A program made the position numbers and the translations under genes. A model generated the notes under the pieces. It was not told where the DNA came from. It did no database searches and worked only from the letters and a program-made list of their open reading frames with translations. Of a stretch of 64,000 nucleotides of DNA, positions 46,169-57,462 are shown piece by piece (the first letter of the stretch is position 1; every line of letters begins with the position of its first letter). Source of the DNA: Pseudovirgaria hyperparasitica (lineage: Eukaryota; Ascomycota; Dothideomycetes; Acrospermales; Acrospermaceae); NCBI RefSeq assembly GCF_010093815.1, contig NW_022985562.1:620001-684000 (forward strand), read 5' to 3'.

Positions 46169-47699
46169 GATGTTGCTAAGTGCTAAGTGTGACCTGTGAC
46201 ATCCTGATCTATATTCAGAAGGTAATACGCCTGCATGTTCTGGTCAGTCCGCATTGGAGACTTGGTGAAGTGGCATGTAAAACAGGCTTGATCATCAGTG
46301 CGAGCGCTGCTGCTGATCATGAAGTAACACCGTAATGATGCGTAGAGGAAGGTATCTAGCGGTGCCGGTCCTAGCAGCCATAAGCCGCACAGCACAACAA
46401 CAACAACATACCACATGCTTCGCGGGACAAAGAAAAACTCTCCGTGTCCCAGCGCACACAATTCGTATTTCGCACGCCTCGCGCCAAGCCCCTCTAGCCC
46501 AGGTCTTTCTCCACCGTGTCATCGTCCAGCCATGGATGAACCGCGGCCATTCTGGCATCTTGTGCTGCGCGAGACGAGGAGACACCCGGAGCTACAGAGA
46601 CTATTGGAGGTTGCAGTGATGGGATGTGTGCCAGACACATCACTCGATATCACGCAACGATCTTGGCACCGCTAGCCAGCTAGCAGAAGACTTTACCTCC
46701 ATCAATTACACGGACCGTGATGCTGGCTACACACAGGCCAGACAACCTCTCACCCTCCAACCCCGGGCAGGAGAATGCAGGAGATTGCCTCGCCAAGACA
46801 TGCGCCCAGGCCCCCCCTGTCCACGCCGGGGCAGCCCGGGAGAGAGAAGAAAGAGCCATCGCCAAGTCCCGCTCTTGGCGCAATCACACGCCAAACTATT
46901 CGCGGCCCGCGCCGCCGAGACTGGCATTCTGGTATATGAATAGCTCTGATTGGACGTGCATCGGACACGGCCCACATTTGATGTGAGACTGTGCCAAGGT
47001 GGTAGTGGGCTTGGAATGCTTGGTGAGGGATGGGATACGGACGTATGAAGGAGAAACTTGGCGGTGCGATGTGAGCGGGATGGGACAGGTATGGGTTTTG
47101 CATGTGCAGAGTAGACCAGTATTAGTTACAGTTTGAACATGGCACAATTTGGTTTGAAAATTGATTTGCTTGCTTTGCTTGCTAAGTGATAAAAAAACGC
47201 TAGTAGATGATTGAGTTCTATCAGATGCGAGTGTGGGTGTCATCCCCCACCTATGCTAAATCGCTGTGGAATCCTTTTGGTGATCGTCCTCGACCATCCT
47301 TTCTCCCATTACAAACGAAAAGGGCGATCATGACACATTGTGTGAAGTGTATGAATGAGTATGTGGTAGTCACCTAAGAGCCCATACGCGGGTCTCCATG
47401 CCTTCCCCTCCTCTCCCTGCTGGCCTTCAGCTCGAGCAGGTTACGATAGAAATCTTATCTATCATACGATGACTCCATGATCGACAATAGCGCCACAAAC
47501 GCTTGTTGTACGACCCACGCCCAGCCTCTCGTCCTCTACAGGCTTCCGGCTTGCTTCCGCCAGGCGCTTCGTTACCGGACGGGCTTGGCCGTGCTTGCTT
47601 TGTGTATGTGATGCGTGCAGCGAGCCTTGAATTGCTTTGTGCTTCGTAGAATGGCTCTGTGTGACATTTTACAGAGCAGTTGACGGAGAATGGATCCAT
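46169..47699. other. Intergenic, no supported gene
   Basis: About 1.5 kb. Several overlapping frames at 46300-46990 on both strands are caused by high local GC rather than a recognisable protein. Right part is the 3' flank of the next minus-strand gene. Confidence 0.5.
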
Positions 47700-48083
47700 T
47701 CATCGGGCGACTTTACCGGTGGCGCGATAGAACCAGCCTGTGAGCTTGACGAGCTTACAATTGTCGCCCTTCTTGCGGCTGCGAGCGGTGAGTTTGTCGT
47801 GGTCGACGATGACAGAGCCAAAGGAGTGTTGGGTGTTGTAGCGTGAGAGTTCGTCCTCCTCGTCGTCCACTTCGGACTCGTAAGTGTAGTCCATGTAGCG
47901 CAGAGCCTCTAGGGTCGGTTGAGATCTGAGACTGGGACTGGTGAATGTGTCTTTGGCGAGAGAGCGTTTGCATTTACCCGGACAGCGGAGGGTGTTGCAT
48001 GCGGATGGATGGAGGTAATGCGAACGTGTCGAGGATACAGTGGACGCAGCAGAACTCGTTGTAGATAGACTGCGAGACGACAT
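47700..48083 (-). CDS. Hypothetical protein, 127 residues
   Basis: This predicted intronless protein starts MSSRSLSTTSSAASTVSSTR (Ser/Thr-rich), with three cysteines in CNTLRCPGKCKRSL. An acidic stretch follows (YESEVDDEEDELSRYN), and the basic end KKGDNCKLVKLTGWFYRATG closes it. The start context (CGTCACAATGTCG) is good. No membrane segment or known domain. It is probably a real small lineage-restricted gene, but a chance frame is possible. Confidence 0.45.
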   Translation of the reverse strand: MSSRSLSTTSSAASTVSSTRSHYLHPSACNTLRCPGKCKRSLAKDTFTSPSLRSQPTLEALRYMDYTYESEVDDEEDELSRYNTQHSFGSVIVDHDKLTARSRKKGDNCKLVKLTGWFYRATGKVAR

Positions 48084-50161
48084 TGTGACGTTGAACGGCT
48101 TAGGTTCAAATGTGTGTAGTAATATATGTGAGAAGTGGACCTTCGTATAGGGCGACGAACCGATGTAATGCGTGAGAGGTGGAAGATGTGGTTTGTGAGA
48201 AGCAGTGTATGACTTTTGTACAGATACAAATAGAACAAAAGTGGTATTACAAGCAAGTAATGTTTGAAGGAGTATGGTAGAAGAAGCGTGAGTTGATAGT
48301 TTATATCAAGAAAGGACTCGAGATGGAGGGAGGATTCCGGCAGTTATATGCCAGAACAAACAGCAAGCAACCACCCTGTTCACAAAGTGTGCGTGCACAA
48401 GATCAGCGTAGGGAGATATTCTGGAAAGATGGCGCGGAACTCAAAGTGAATGCCAAGAGACTCCGACGTACACCCACCACCCTCCTTTTGCCTCACCAGA
48501 AGAGCCCGACTCCTGACGCCCTGAGACGGAGAGGGTCTAATGCTGTGGGCATCTGTTGGCTCTCCATGGGCTCCTAATTCTTAGACGTCTCTCCAAAGTG
48601 GTAGGAACAGCAGGATCGCCGGTTGCATGGTCCGCTTGACTTGCATAATGGCAGTCAGAAGGTGATGTCGGCATGCGACTTCGAGTAGCTGCAAGTTGGT
48701 CAATCTGCAGCATCACCGTCCTATGCGCGGAGCTTTCTTTTGCCAAGCCCCAGCATGCTCAGCGCTGCAGCGCTTGGATTTGCAACTACTCCATAATTGA
48801 GGGACATAAATGTATGACTGCACAGCCTGCGTAACCTGTTTCAGATGAAACTTGCTTTTGCCATGTCTTTGCGTCCTGTTTGGGCCCTCTTTGAAAGACT
48901 TAAAATCTTGGCCTGGTACGAATGCCCATCACTGAGCGCTTCTCTAAAGAAAATGTCCTCAACAACGGCATCACGGTCGACATGACACCAAGTGCTGCAC
49001 ATGCGATTGACTTGCAGCGTGCGATATCGAAATCCCGCCTCGGATCCTGGAGCGACCGGCGCGGCGTGATGGGAATCTTCGAGTACTCAGGTATTAGCGT
49101 GCAAACCAGTAACGCCCGTGCCTAAAACCCCGAACACAGCCAAGAACCATTCTTTCCTTTCAAGCTCGAATCAGACTCGTTCGAATTCTGGGCAGCTCTT
49201 GGCTGTCCATAAGGGGACTTTTGATCAGTTACGTTGTCGTCGAGGTGAAACGTGCGTTCTCGCAGTCTTTGCCTTCGACACAGCCTCGGAAAAGTGTCGC
49301 GTCACCGCTACCGTCAGCTTGTGCTGTGCAAAGCTGGGGGGTGGTTGGACGAAGCCGACGTGTACGAATAGGTCAAATGTTCAAGTAGAGCGCGAAAGTG
49401 TCCTCTCCTCTGCAGCGCAGCGGTTGCGCGTGTCAGATTCGAACAGGTTGATGCGATGCAAGAGTTCAGGTAGTTATCTCCTCGCCGGCACATAACATAA
49501 CCAGCCCTTCCTTGCCCCCCAAAACCTTGCACTTCGTCCGCTTGAAGTGCCAAGCTCCAAGTGTTGCAGCTCTCTGCACTTTTATCGAGCATACCTTATT
49601 GGAATGGATGCATGTCGCGATATGCACCCATGGGTGAGAAAGACTTTTCATCGACCTTGAACCAGTCAAGAAGGCTTTCTTGCTGGAAGTGTTCTATTGC
49701 AGACTGTGTTATAAGCTATTGAGTGGTGTCTGCGTTGTTCTGTCTTGTTTGGTGGCAAGTAGATTGTGTGACTGGCATGCCTGATAGAGTAAATGGGCGT
49801 TGTGGATAATTAGTCAGGCACTTGTTTGCTACGACTGCGTTTTTCTCTCCGGACCAAGAACCTCATTGCGTTTAAAGTATACGAGTCACCGCATCAACAG
49901 CGTTAGGTAGCGGTACAGACATAATATTGAGATGAGAAGCTGCTTGAAATAGGGTGATGATACACTTAACGCTAGTCGGGAATACATATTGACGAAGAGA
50001 ACCAAAAAGCACAAAGCGATCTTACACCACCCTACAACCATCGTTCTATCCCTGGTATAAAACGAAACAGATTCTTGAAAGCGCGCTCTTCAGTCTATCA
50101 TACTTCCCCAATCGCTGTCTAAATGCATCTCCCTAATTGGTCTTCGCGCCGTTATATCTAA
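48084..50161. other. Gene-poor stretch, 2.1 kb
   Basis: Frames at 48922-49125 (+) and 49118-49495 (+) lack domain-like sequence and splice partners. Right part is the 3' flank of citrate synthase. I see no repeats or mobile element. Confidence 0.5.
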
Positions 50162-51856
50162 TTATAGCTTCGCGCCGACAAGCTTGGCCCATGCCTCAGT
50201 GGAGAAAGACTTGGGACGTTCGATTGGCGCACCGACGGCACGGTCAATGATTAGTTGAGGGAGGACACCAAGAGCGCGAGAGACACCGAAGAGTACAGTG
50301 TAAAAGTTCTGCTCGGTCAGGCCATAGTACTGGAGGAGAACACCAGAGTGGGCATCTACGTTAGGGTAAGGATTCTTGGTCTTCCCGTGCTCAGTAAGAA
50401 CACCTGGAGCAATCTTGTAGACCTGGCTGACCAACTTGAACATTGGGTCGTCAGGCAAGTGCTTCTGCGCAAACTCGCGCTGTGAGACGTAACGTGGGTC
50501 GGTCTTGCGGAGAACAGCGTGTCCATAACCTGGCACAACACGGCCTTGCTTGAGCGTAGACCACAGGTAATCCTTGATAGACTGGTCGCTCAAGTCGTTG
50601 CCGACGGCCTTCTTCATCTCCGTAAGCCAGTTGAGAACTTCCTGGTTGGCAAGACCGTGGAGGGGTCCAGCAAGACCATTCAGACCGGCAGCCAAGGAAA
50701 GCATTGGCGAGCTCAGAGCACTTCCGACCAAGTGAGTTGTGTGTGCGCTGACATTGCCACCTTCATGATCAGAGTGGATAGTGAGGTAGAGTCTCATCAG
50801 CTCAACAAAGTCTTTGTTCTCAGCGAATCCAAGCTGGTTTGCCAGATTGTAGCCGTAATCCTTGTCCTTTTCAATAGCTGCAACCTTGCCATCCTTGTAC
50901 ACATTACGATAGATCTTGGCTGCAATGGTGGGTAACTTCGCAATCAGATCCATGGAGTCCTCAAAAGTGTGCTCCCAGTATTCGGACTTCTTGATGCCCT
51001 TAGCGTATGCCTTGGCGAAAGCAGATTCGTGTTCGAGCGCCGTTACGGCGAGCGAGAACTGAGCCATTGGGTGGAGGTCACTCGGGCAGCGGTCGAGTAG
51101 TTCTTCGATAAACTTTGGTACGTCCGAGCGAGCGGCCCATTCAGCAGACAAATCGCGTACTTGCTGTTCTGATGGGACCTCACCAGTCAGGAGAAGCCAG
51201 AAAAGACCTACACAACTTAGTATCTTGCTGCTACCAATTATGCACTCTCAAGACAACTTACCTTCTGGCAAAGGCTCCTGGCCGCCAGGGGCCTTCGGTA
51301 ACAGTTCCTGGCATTCTGGAATCTGAGATAATCAGCGACTGAAACTAGGCCTAGAATTGAATGCCGATGGGCTTACAGTCTTGCCGCGAAAGCGGATACC
51401 CTCCTCGGAATCGAGTACAGAACCCTGTTATCTGATTGAGCAAAGCTTCGTCATCTAGCGACACTCTTTTGCTCACCTCCCATACGAGCGACTTGATACC
51501 GCGAGCACCTCCGTACACTTGGTCAAGAGTGACTTCACCGATGACTTTGCTGCCGTAATTCCTTTTGTCTCTGTTAGAATATTCGTCGCATAACGGGTAG
51601 CTTGCGGCAGTCCTACTTCTTGAGCGATTTGATCTTTTCAATTTCTTCGGGGACCTTCGCGGCGAATGTCTCCTTGAGCGACTGAATACAAGCGTTAGCG
51701 AGTTGTTTGCTTGCTTGATTGCGACGGAGTACTTACGGCGGTTTTCGCAGAGTATGAACGGGCACCGTTGAATGCCGCGGTGCGCCACGGAGCAGCAGCC
51801 GAAGCAGATACCGAGCTGCGGAGCGCACTAGAACTCAATCTAAGTGAAGAAGCCAT
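50162..51856 (-). CDS. CIT1: Citrate synthase, mitochondrial
   Basis: This is a predicted 474-residue TCA-cycle enzyme condensing oxaloacetate and acetyl-CoA. The six exons on the minus strand are 51856-51737, 51681-51617, 51561-51477, 51424-51377, 51322-51262 and 51207-50162, with introns of 52-55 bp. The start [20 protein letters not shown] is a basic Ser/Ala-rich mitochondrial presequence. Conserved blocks are [20 protein letters not shown], the active-site histidine regions [18 protein letters not shown] and [16 protein letters not shown], and the aspartate region [18 protein letters not shown]. Length and sequence fit eukaryotic mitochondrial citrate synthase rather than a peroxisomal isoform (the end is GAKL, not a clear SKL). 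The C-ending codon bias suggests strong expression. Confidence 0.97.
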
Positions 51857-53114
51857 TTCAAAGACAAAGACAAGACGATGACTGGACGAATGTAAATGAA
51901 TCGGATGGACGTCGTTGACGGAGGGGTGAAGAAAAAGTTTATGTTGTGAGAGAGCTACGGGAAAGCGGCTTAAGCTCATTGGCATGGATGGGGCCGACAA
52001 ACTCGGGCGTCGGGGCAGCATGGGCCAACGTGTGCCATGACCGAATTGTTGAATGATTGAGGTCCACGCGTGCTCCGTCTACAACTCGGGTTCGCCATCC
52101 TACAGAAACAATGAAGATACTATATATGGCTCTATATATGGCTTGCCGCTTGCAACAATCCAGAACGACAGTGTATTCGTGTCAGCGCGCATCGAGACAT
52201 ACGAAGTGCGATTCATAATTCACAGCTGTTGCTCCCCAACCATCAAATCGACCATCTACCAAAAGGCTGTCAACAAGGCTTGCAGCCCTAGCACTGACTG
52301 ACATCTTAATATAAGAGGGTACTCGGAGACGGTGACGCTGACTTGCAGCACCACGAGGCTGATAATTCATCGAATCATAATATCAAGCTCTGATCCAGTT
52401 ATTTCAATGAATCAATCTGCTGGGGCGCGCTAAAAGTTTAGCAAATATCTTTCTCCAAGATTATTACGGTAATTATTGCTGACTGGCCCGTCACAAGCAC
52501 CCGCTGCGTCGTCCCAACCTCCTTGCTCTCCACTCCTGTCCTGTCCAGGTTGTCCGCTGTTCCTTCTTGCTGCTCACAAGGTGCTCGCACGCGCAAGAAT
52601 CTTCCCCTTTACCTGAACCTTCACATCTTAACAATATCTCACACTTGCCCTTGCTATTTCGGTATATATTTACTTCGCGACTCGCCGCTTTGTAACCTGT
52701 CGTTGTCGCCACCTTTCGTTTCTCGGAGTGCTATTTGACCTCGACTTGCAATCTACTTTCTCGCGCGCACAATTCTCTTTACAGCTCTTCTACTCCCAGA
52801 ACCCGTAGTACCTTTGCGCACTCAGTATCATTGCATCTTGGAAGATCCTAGGTGCTCATACTTTACATTTGCGCCACCTACAGAGTCTTCAGATCTTGCA
52901 GATCGTCCAGCTCTGTGATATCCCGTCAATACTGCACCTGCTGTCGTACATCGTATCGTTGAACTAGACCTCTTCAGAGGAGTAGCTGAGCTATCAGGTA
53001 TTGCAGAAGTGCCTTCGACAACCACGTCATCCACTTCTCTTTTTCTGTTATATCTGGTACATACTGAAAGGCAAGACCATCGCAGCGTACTTCGCGCAGT
53101 AGAAACTAGCAGCC
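51857..53114. promoter_or_regulatory. Divergent promoter region of citrate synthase and the CID-RRM gene
   Basis: About 1.26 kb between outward-facing genes. From about 52520 to 53110 the plus strand is CT-rich with many short frames, probably the promoter and long 5' leader of the RNA-binding gene. No gene supported. Confidence 0.45.
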
Positions 53115-55575
53115 ATGTCGGCCGTGGAACCATTAGACGGACTTCTTCAACACTTACAGACATTGAAACCACCTGGGGCATCACCAGCCAAGATTCAGGA
53201 GATCACCACACTTTGTGTCGAAAACATACAGGTTCGAGTCTACATCACCAGCCTTATATCTAATCAGTTGCTAATATTGATAACCTCGTAGCTCGAAGCG
53301 ACAGTCGTTCAGAAAATCTTCATTCAATTCAAACAGGCACCCGTAACACATAAACTTGGAGTTCTATATGTCGTTGATTCCGTGACCAGACAATGGATGG
53401 GAAGAGCCACACAAAGCGGACAGAAACTCGTCGGTCCAACATCGCCTCAAGGCACTTTTGCTAGTGGCGTACATAAAATGACGGAGATAATTCCCATGAT
53501 GATGAGCGAGCTTCTCTCACACTATCCGCCAGATCAAAAGGTTCGTCACCGCAATGCAAACCAGTCATCCGAAAATCGGACACCAAGCACGTACTCACCT
53601 AATTTTAAACAGAAGAAAATCGAAAAGCTGGTTGATATATGGGACCAAAGCACCGTATTACCAAAGTCAACTATCCAAGACTTCCGGAGCAAGCTTAACC
53701 CTCCTGCCACTCCCAGTATTCCATTATCAAATATTCCTGGATCTATTGGGCCGATCTCACAGTACACACCTCAGGATCAATCTGTTCCAAGTACAACAAT
53801 TGACACAAGCAGTATTATTGCGGCGCTGTCGTCGTTGGGTAAGCAGCCAGGACCAGCCAATGGAACTAACCAACAACAGACTCCTCCTCCACAACCTGGA
53901 CAATCAAATCTAGCGAGTCTGCCGCTTGGTGTTCCAACTCAGTCTGTAATTCCGCAGAATGTAGCTTCGTCGGCACAAAACTTTGCCACGTACGGTACAG
54001 TGGGTAATGGATTTGGAGGGCATGCAAACAATGGTGCTTTGTCGTTTGCCCCTTCGGGTAATATGCACACAAATCCTGTAGTATCCCAAACTGCGCAGCC
54101 ATCACAACCACCACAGTCAGATCTGTCGAGCAATCCCATGGCCGTGCAAGTCCTTCAAGGCGCACTGGGTGGAACAATGCAGCTTGAACAAGCATCTGAA
54201 CTGTTGAAATTATTAGGCTTTCCTGAGCAGGCCGGCCAAGTTCTTCAGTTGAAGGCATATCTGCCTCAGGCCCACATATCGCAACAGGTGGTCCCGTCGG
54301 CACCTTCATCCGTAGTACCCACATCCAATGTGCAACTTGATAACTTCTCGAACGGTCAAGACCAAAGTAGGCAGATAGGACACGGAGATCCCCGTGAGTA
54401 TCAGTCGCGATATCGCAGTCGGTCACCAGATCGCGGAAATCGTCGGGCTAGTCCATATAACCGTCGAGAGTCTCCAACATATGGGACGTATGATCCGTCG
54501 CAATCAGCAGAATCTGGTAATGCGGGCCATGATGGTAGTCGAGGGGAAAGGGCAGGTCGTGCCCGTGGAAATGAGTATAGGCAACGTAGCCCACCAGCCC
54601 AACGGCGCCCAGAAGGCGGTCCGAGTAGCAATGATGGATCTCGGAGCTCCCAGAGAAACGTTGAGTTCGATCCTTCTCTTCGTAGTGGTACCATTCGAGG
54701 TTTGTCCCGTTGTCATCGCTGGTCGACCTCGCTCGTACTAATTAAGCCTTACAGTCCTCAGCAGGACATTATTCGTCGGTGGTGTAGCGTGCGTCTATTC
54801 TTGGGAACGAGTAACGACAAATCACTAACCTCCTCTAGTGCATCTGAAGACGATCTTCGAAAAATATTTGGCCAGTTCGGTGCTGTACAGACTTGCGTGG
54901 TCAACAAGGATAAGCGACACGCCTTCGTCAAAATGTACTGGCGCAATGATGCTGTAGCTGCCAAGCGTGGCATGGAGACCCTTCAGGACGAACGGGTCCG
55001 CTCGGTGAGATTGTAGTCCTGAGTAGCGCGCCAAGAAAAATGCTAAACAATTATAACAGACTCGTTGGGGCGTAGGCTTTGGACCGCGTGAATGTAGCGA
55101 CTATACGACTGGAGTGAGCGTGATCCCGATTGACGCCTTGACGGAAGCGGATCGGAAATGGGTTGTTACCGCGGAGAATGGGGGCACCGGTGGAGCACCA
55201 ATTGAAAGTGGCCTGGTGATAGAAGAGCCTGACATTGAAATTGGGGCTGGCGTTTCATCGAAGGCCATCAGCCGTCGCATGGGACCCGAACATGCAGGAA
55301 ACATGAACAACAATAACAATCGCGGTCGCGGCAACTTCGGAGGGAATCGCGGAGGGAACCGTGGAAAGCATCATAACAATGACAATGCACGAGGTAGGAA
55401 CCAGGATCGCCAGCAGAGTCAACATAATCATCTCCAACAATCACAGCCACAACAACATCAACAGGCCCCTCGACGTCCGGCTTCGCCACGACAAGAACCT
55501 AATACTATTGGAGTGCCCCCACCGGTTCCTGGCTTTGGCTTCCAATTGCCAGGATTTCCGGCGAATTTCGGTTGA
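53115..55575 (+). CDS. Nrd1/Seb1-type RNA-binding protein (CID and RRM domains)
   Basis: This is a predicted 722-residue nuclear protein that should bind the RNA polymerase II C-terminal domain and nascent RNA, acting in transcription termination and 3' processing like Nrd1 of budding yeast and Seb1 of fission yeast. The six exons are 53115-53231, 53292-53540, 53613-54699, 54755-54788, 54839-55004 and 55060-55575. The N-terminal CID spans about residues 1-150 (KIFIQFKQAPVTHKLGVLYV, KKIEKLVDIWDQSTVLP). A Q/P/S-rich middle and an RS/RE-rich stretch (YRSRSPDRGNRRASPYNRRE) follow. The RRM has RTLFVGGVAASEDDLRKIF and KRHAFVKMYWRNDAV, then RWGVGFGPRECSDYTTG as in Nrd1/Seb1. The C-terminus is RG- and Q-rich and ends in a proline-rich tail. 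The 72-nt second intron has no stop and keeps frame (see findings). Confidence 0.93.
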
Positions 55576-56187
55576 AGCATCTCGTATGCCCATACCGATA
55601 TTAATCTAGAACGATTTTGAGCAACGCGAAGCAGCTAATACCGTCGAGTCAACGGGCCACTTGATAGTTTCATGGAAGGTGGTGCGCATCCTGCCGGCTC
55701 TTGCATCGAGCGTCCGATCGCAACAGTAGCATGTATAATGGCCAATTTGGATTACATGAGACTCAAGATTGCATATATGTATTGCGGGTTGACACAATTG
55801 ATAGTCACACCCATCTGGCAAACATTGCTGTAGCACAGTAAAAGTATTCGAGCGTATAGTCGTCGTGAACCCTGAGGTATATGCCTTGATTTGCCTTGAG
55901 CGCCTCGATTCGCTAAGGCCGTTTATTGTCCATAGCGTTTATAGCTCTGACGACAAATCACATGCTTTAATCAATTCTATTGCTACCTACTTGTTCACCT
56001 TGTCCTCTGCGCGGGTTTGATGGCGAACCCATAACATGACAGCAAAGACTGGCTCAAGGGTCAAAGGTTGTTTTGTGAGCCATAATACCGATCTTAGTAG
56101 AGTTCTTTGAGCTTGGATCAAGTGTGTATGAGTCTATTACCAGCCTGGGTGTCTATCTGTCTTTATGAAATTCAACGAAACACAGTC
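55576..56187. other. Intergenic between convergent genes
   Basis: 3' flanks of the CID-RRM gene and the LOG-family gene. No gene supported. Confidence 0.6.
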
Positions 56188-56939
56188 TTATTTCTTCTCC
56201 CAGTCAAGATCGAACCTTCCCTTGGCAGATACATAGCCCTGTAGAGCCTTCATGGCCTCATCCGCAGTCTTCGCCTCAGCCATGATCGGAGCACTATCCT
56301 CATTCACAAAGCCTGCCTTGACCGCAGTCCTCAGCCACTGAAACAGTCCATCCCAGTAACCGTCTACATTGAAAACCACAACAGGTCGGTCATGAATGCC
56401 CAACTGGTTCCAAGTGGTGACTTCCGCCAGCTCCTCCAAGGTCCCGAACCCACCGCTCAGCGCAACAAATCCACTGCCTGGTCCTCCGGCAACCACCTCC
56501 TTGGCCATCATATCCTTGCGCTCATGCATAGAGTTGACTTTCGTTACTCGGCCCACCACATTCTCGTCCAAGCCCCCCTTCGACCTCTTCATCTCGTGCT
56601 TGACAAGTTCGTGGGGGATGACACCGTGCACACTGTCGGGGCCGGAGAGCGAGACGAGGGTGCGGGCAACCATACCCATGATGCCTGTGTTGCCGCCGCC
56701 GTAGACGAGCTTTGCATTAGCGTCGTGGAGTTTGTGAGCCAGCTCTTCGGCGGCTTTGAGATGGACATCCGTCGTGCCGTCGCTGGCGCCACAGCTATGT
56801 TTTGGTTAGGGATCGTATAGCGGCTGAGGGGGGGGGGGGGAAGGGCTCACAAAACGCAGACAACGGGTCTGGTGTTGGTTTTGGTGCCGTTCAGGTGCTC
56901 GGAGAGAGACTGATGGCCATGGGCGGTAGGCTCGTTCAT
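56188..56939 (-). CDS. LOG-family protein (putative nucleoside-monophosphate phosphoribohydrolase)
   Basis: This predicted 231-residue Rossmann-fold protein belongs to the LOG/lysine-decarboxylase-like family. LOG enzymes release free cytokinin bases from the ribotides in plants, and homologues in fungi and bacteria cleave nucleoside monophosphates. The exons on the minus strand are 56939-56851 and 56794-56188. The join gives VVCVF-CGASDG, the first strand and loop. KLVYGGGNTGIMGMVA is the nucleotide-binding glycine motif, MHERKDMM carries the conserved arginine, and LSGGFGTLEELAEVTTWNQL is the PGGxGTxxE motif, with serine in place of proline. The physiological substrate in fungi is uncertain; some relatives make cytokinin. 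The intron has a 13-base homopolymer near the donor. Confidence 0.9.
56828..56840 (+). repeat. Thirteen-base G homopolymer inside the LOG-gene intron
   Basis: Thirteen consecutive G residues on the plus strand, C on the transcribed sense. It lies about 10 bases inside the intron from the donor (GTGAGC) and is followed by a TCAG. Confidence 0.9.
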
Positions 56940-57462
56940 TTTGGATGTGTTACAGTAGCGAGATGTATTGGAGAAGAAGGAAAGATGTTCAATTAGAGGA
57001 TTTGGTTCTACGATGGGGGATTTAAGTCAATGTTGGTTCAAGTCACTAGCTAGGGGATGGTGAAAGCAGCGAATTCACACAAAGGATCTGTTGTCCATGG
57101 TAACAAGGGCGAACAGGGCATCAGTCAATGAGCGATCCGCAAACATTCAATAGAACGAGTCATTACAGAAACGCAAGCTCGCTCTCGCTCTCGTGAGGCT
57201 ACTGTACATGACGGCATACTCGATTGAGCTCGCTGGCACCAATCAGAAGTGCCACAGCCACCAGGCGCTCTGGGCCGGCGCAACATCGCGGGCGCGCTGG
57301 CGTGCTCGCATTGGCGTGTTTCCGGATTTCCAGCCAGCCAAGCCCTGCTAGATCTGCATTCTTGGATCTTCTTTCCACAACCCGGCTGTTCTTCACCTTT
57401 CGTTGACCATATTCGCTGCGTTCTTTTCGTTCCTTTTCTAGACGATCTCCTAATACTGCACG
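56940..57462. promoter_or_regulatory. Divergent promoter region of the LOG and CLPTM1 genes
   Basis: About 523 bp between outward-facing genes. It contains a CTCGCTCTCGCTCTCGTGAG stretch at about 57178-57197. No gene supported. Confidence 0.5.

Noticed and set aside
46335-46986. Several overlapping frames of 80-117 codons on both strands
   Set aside because: All frames are open together because of high GC and few stops; none shows domain-like sequence or codon pattern of neighbours.
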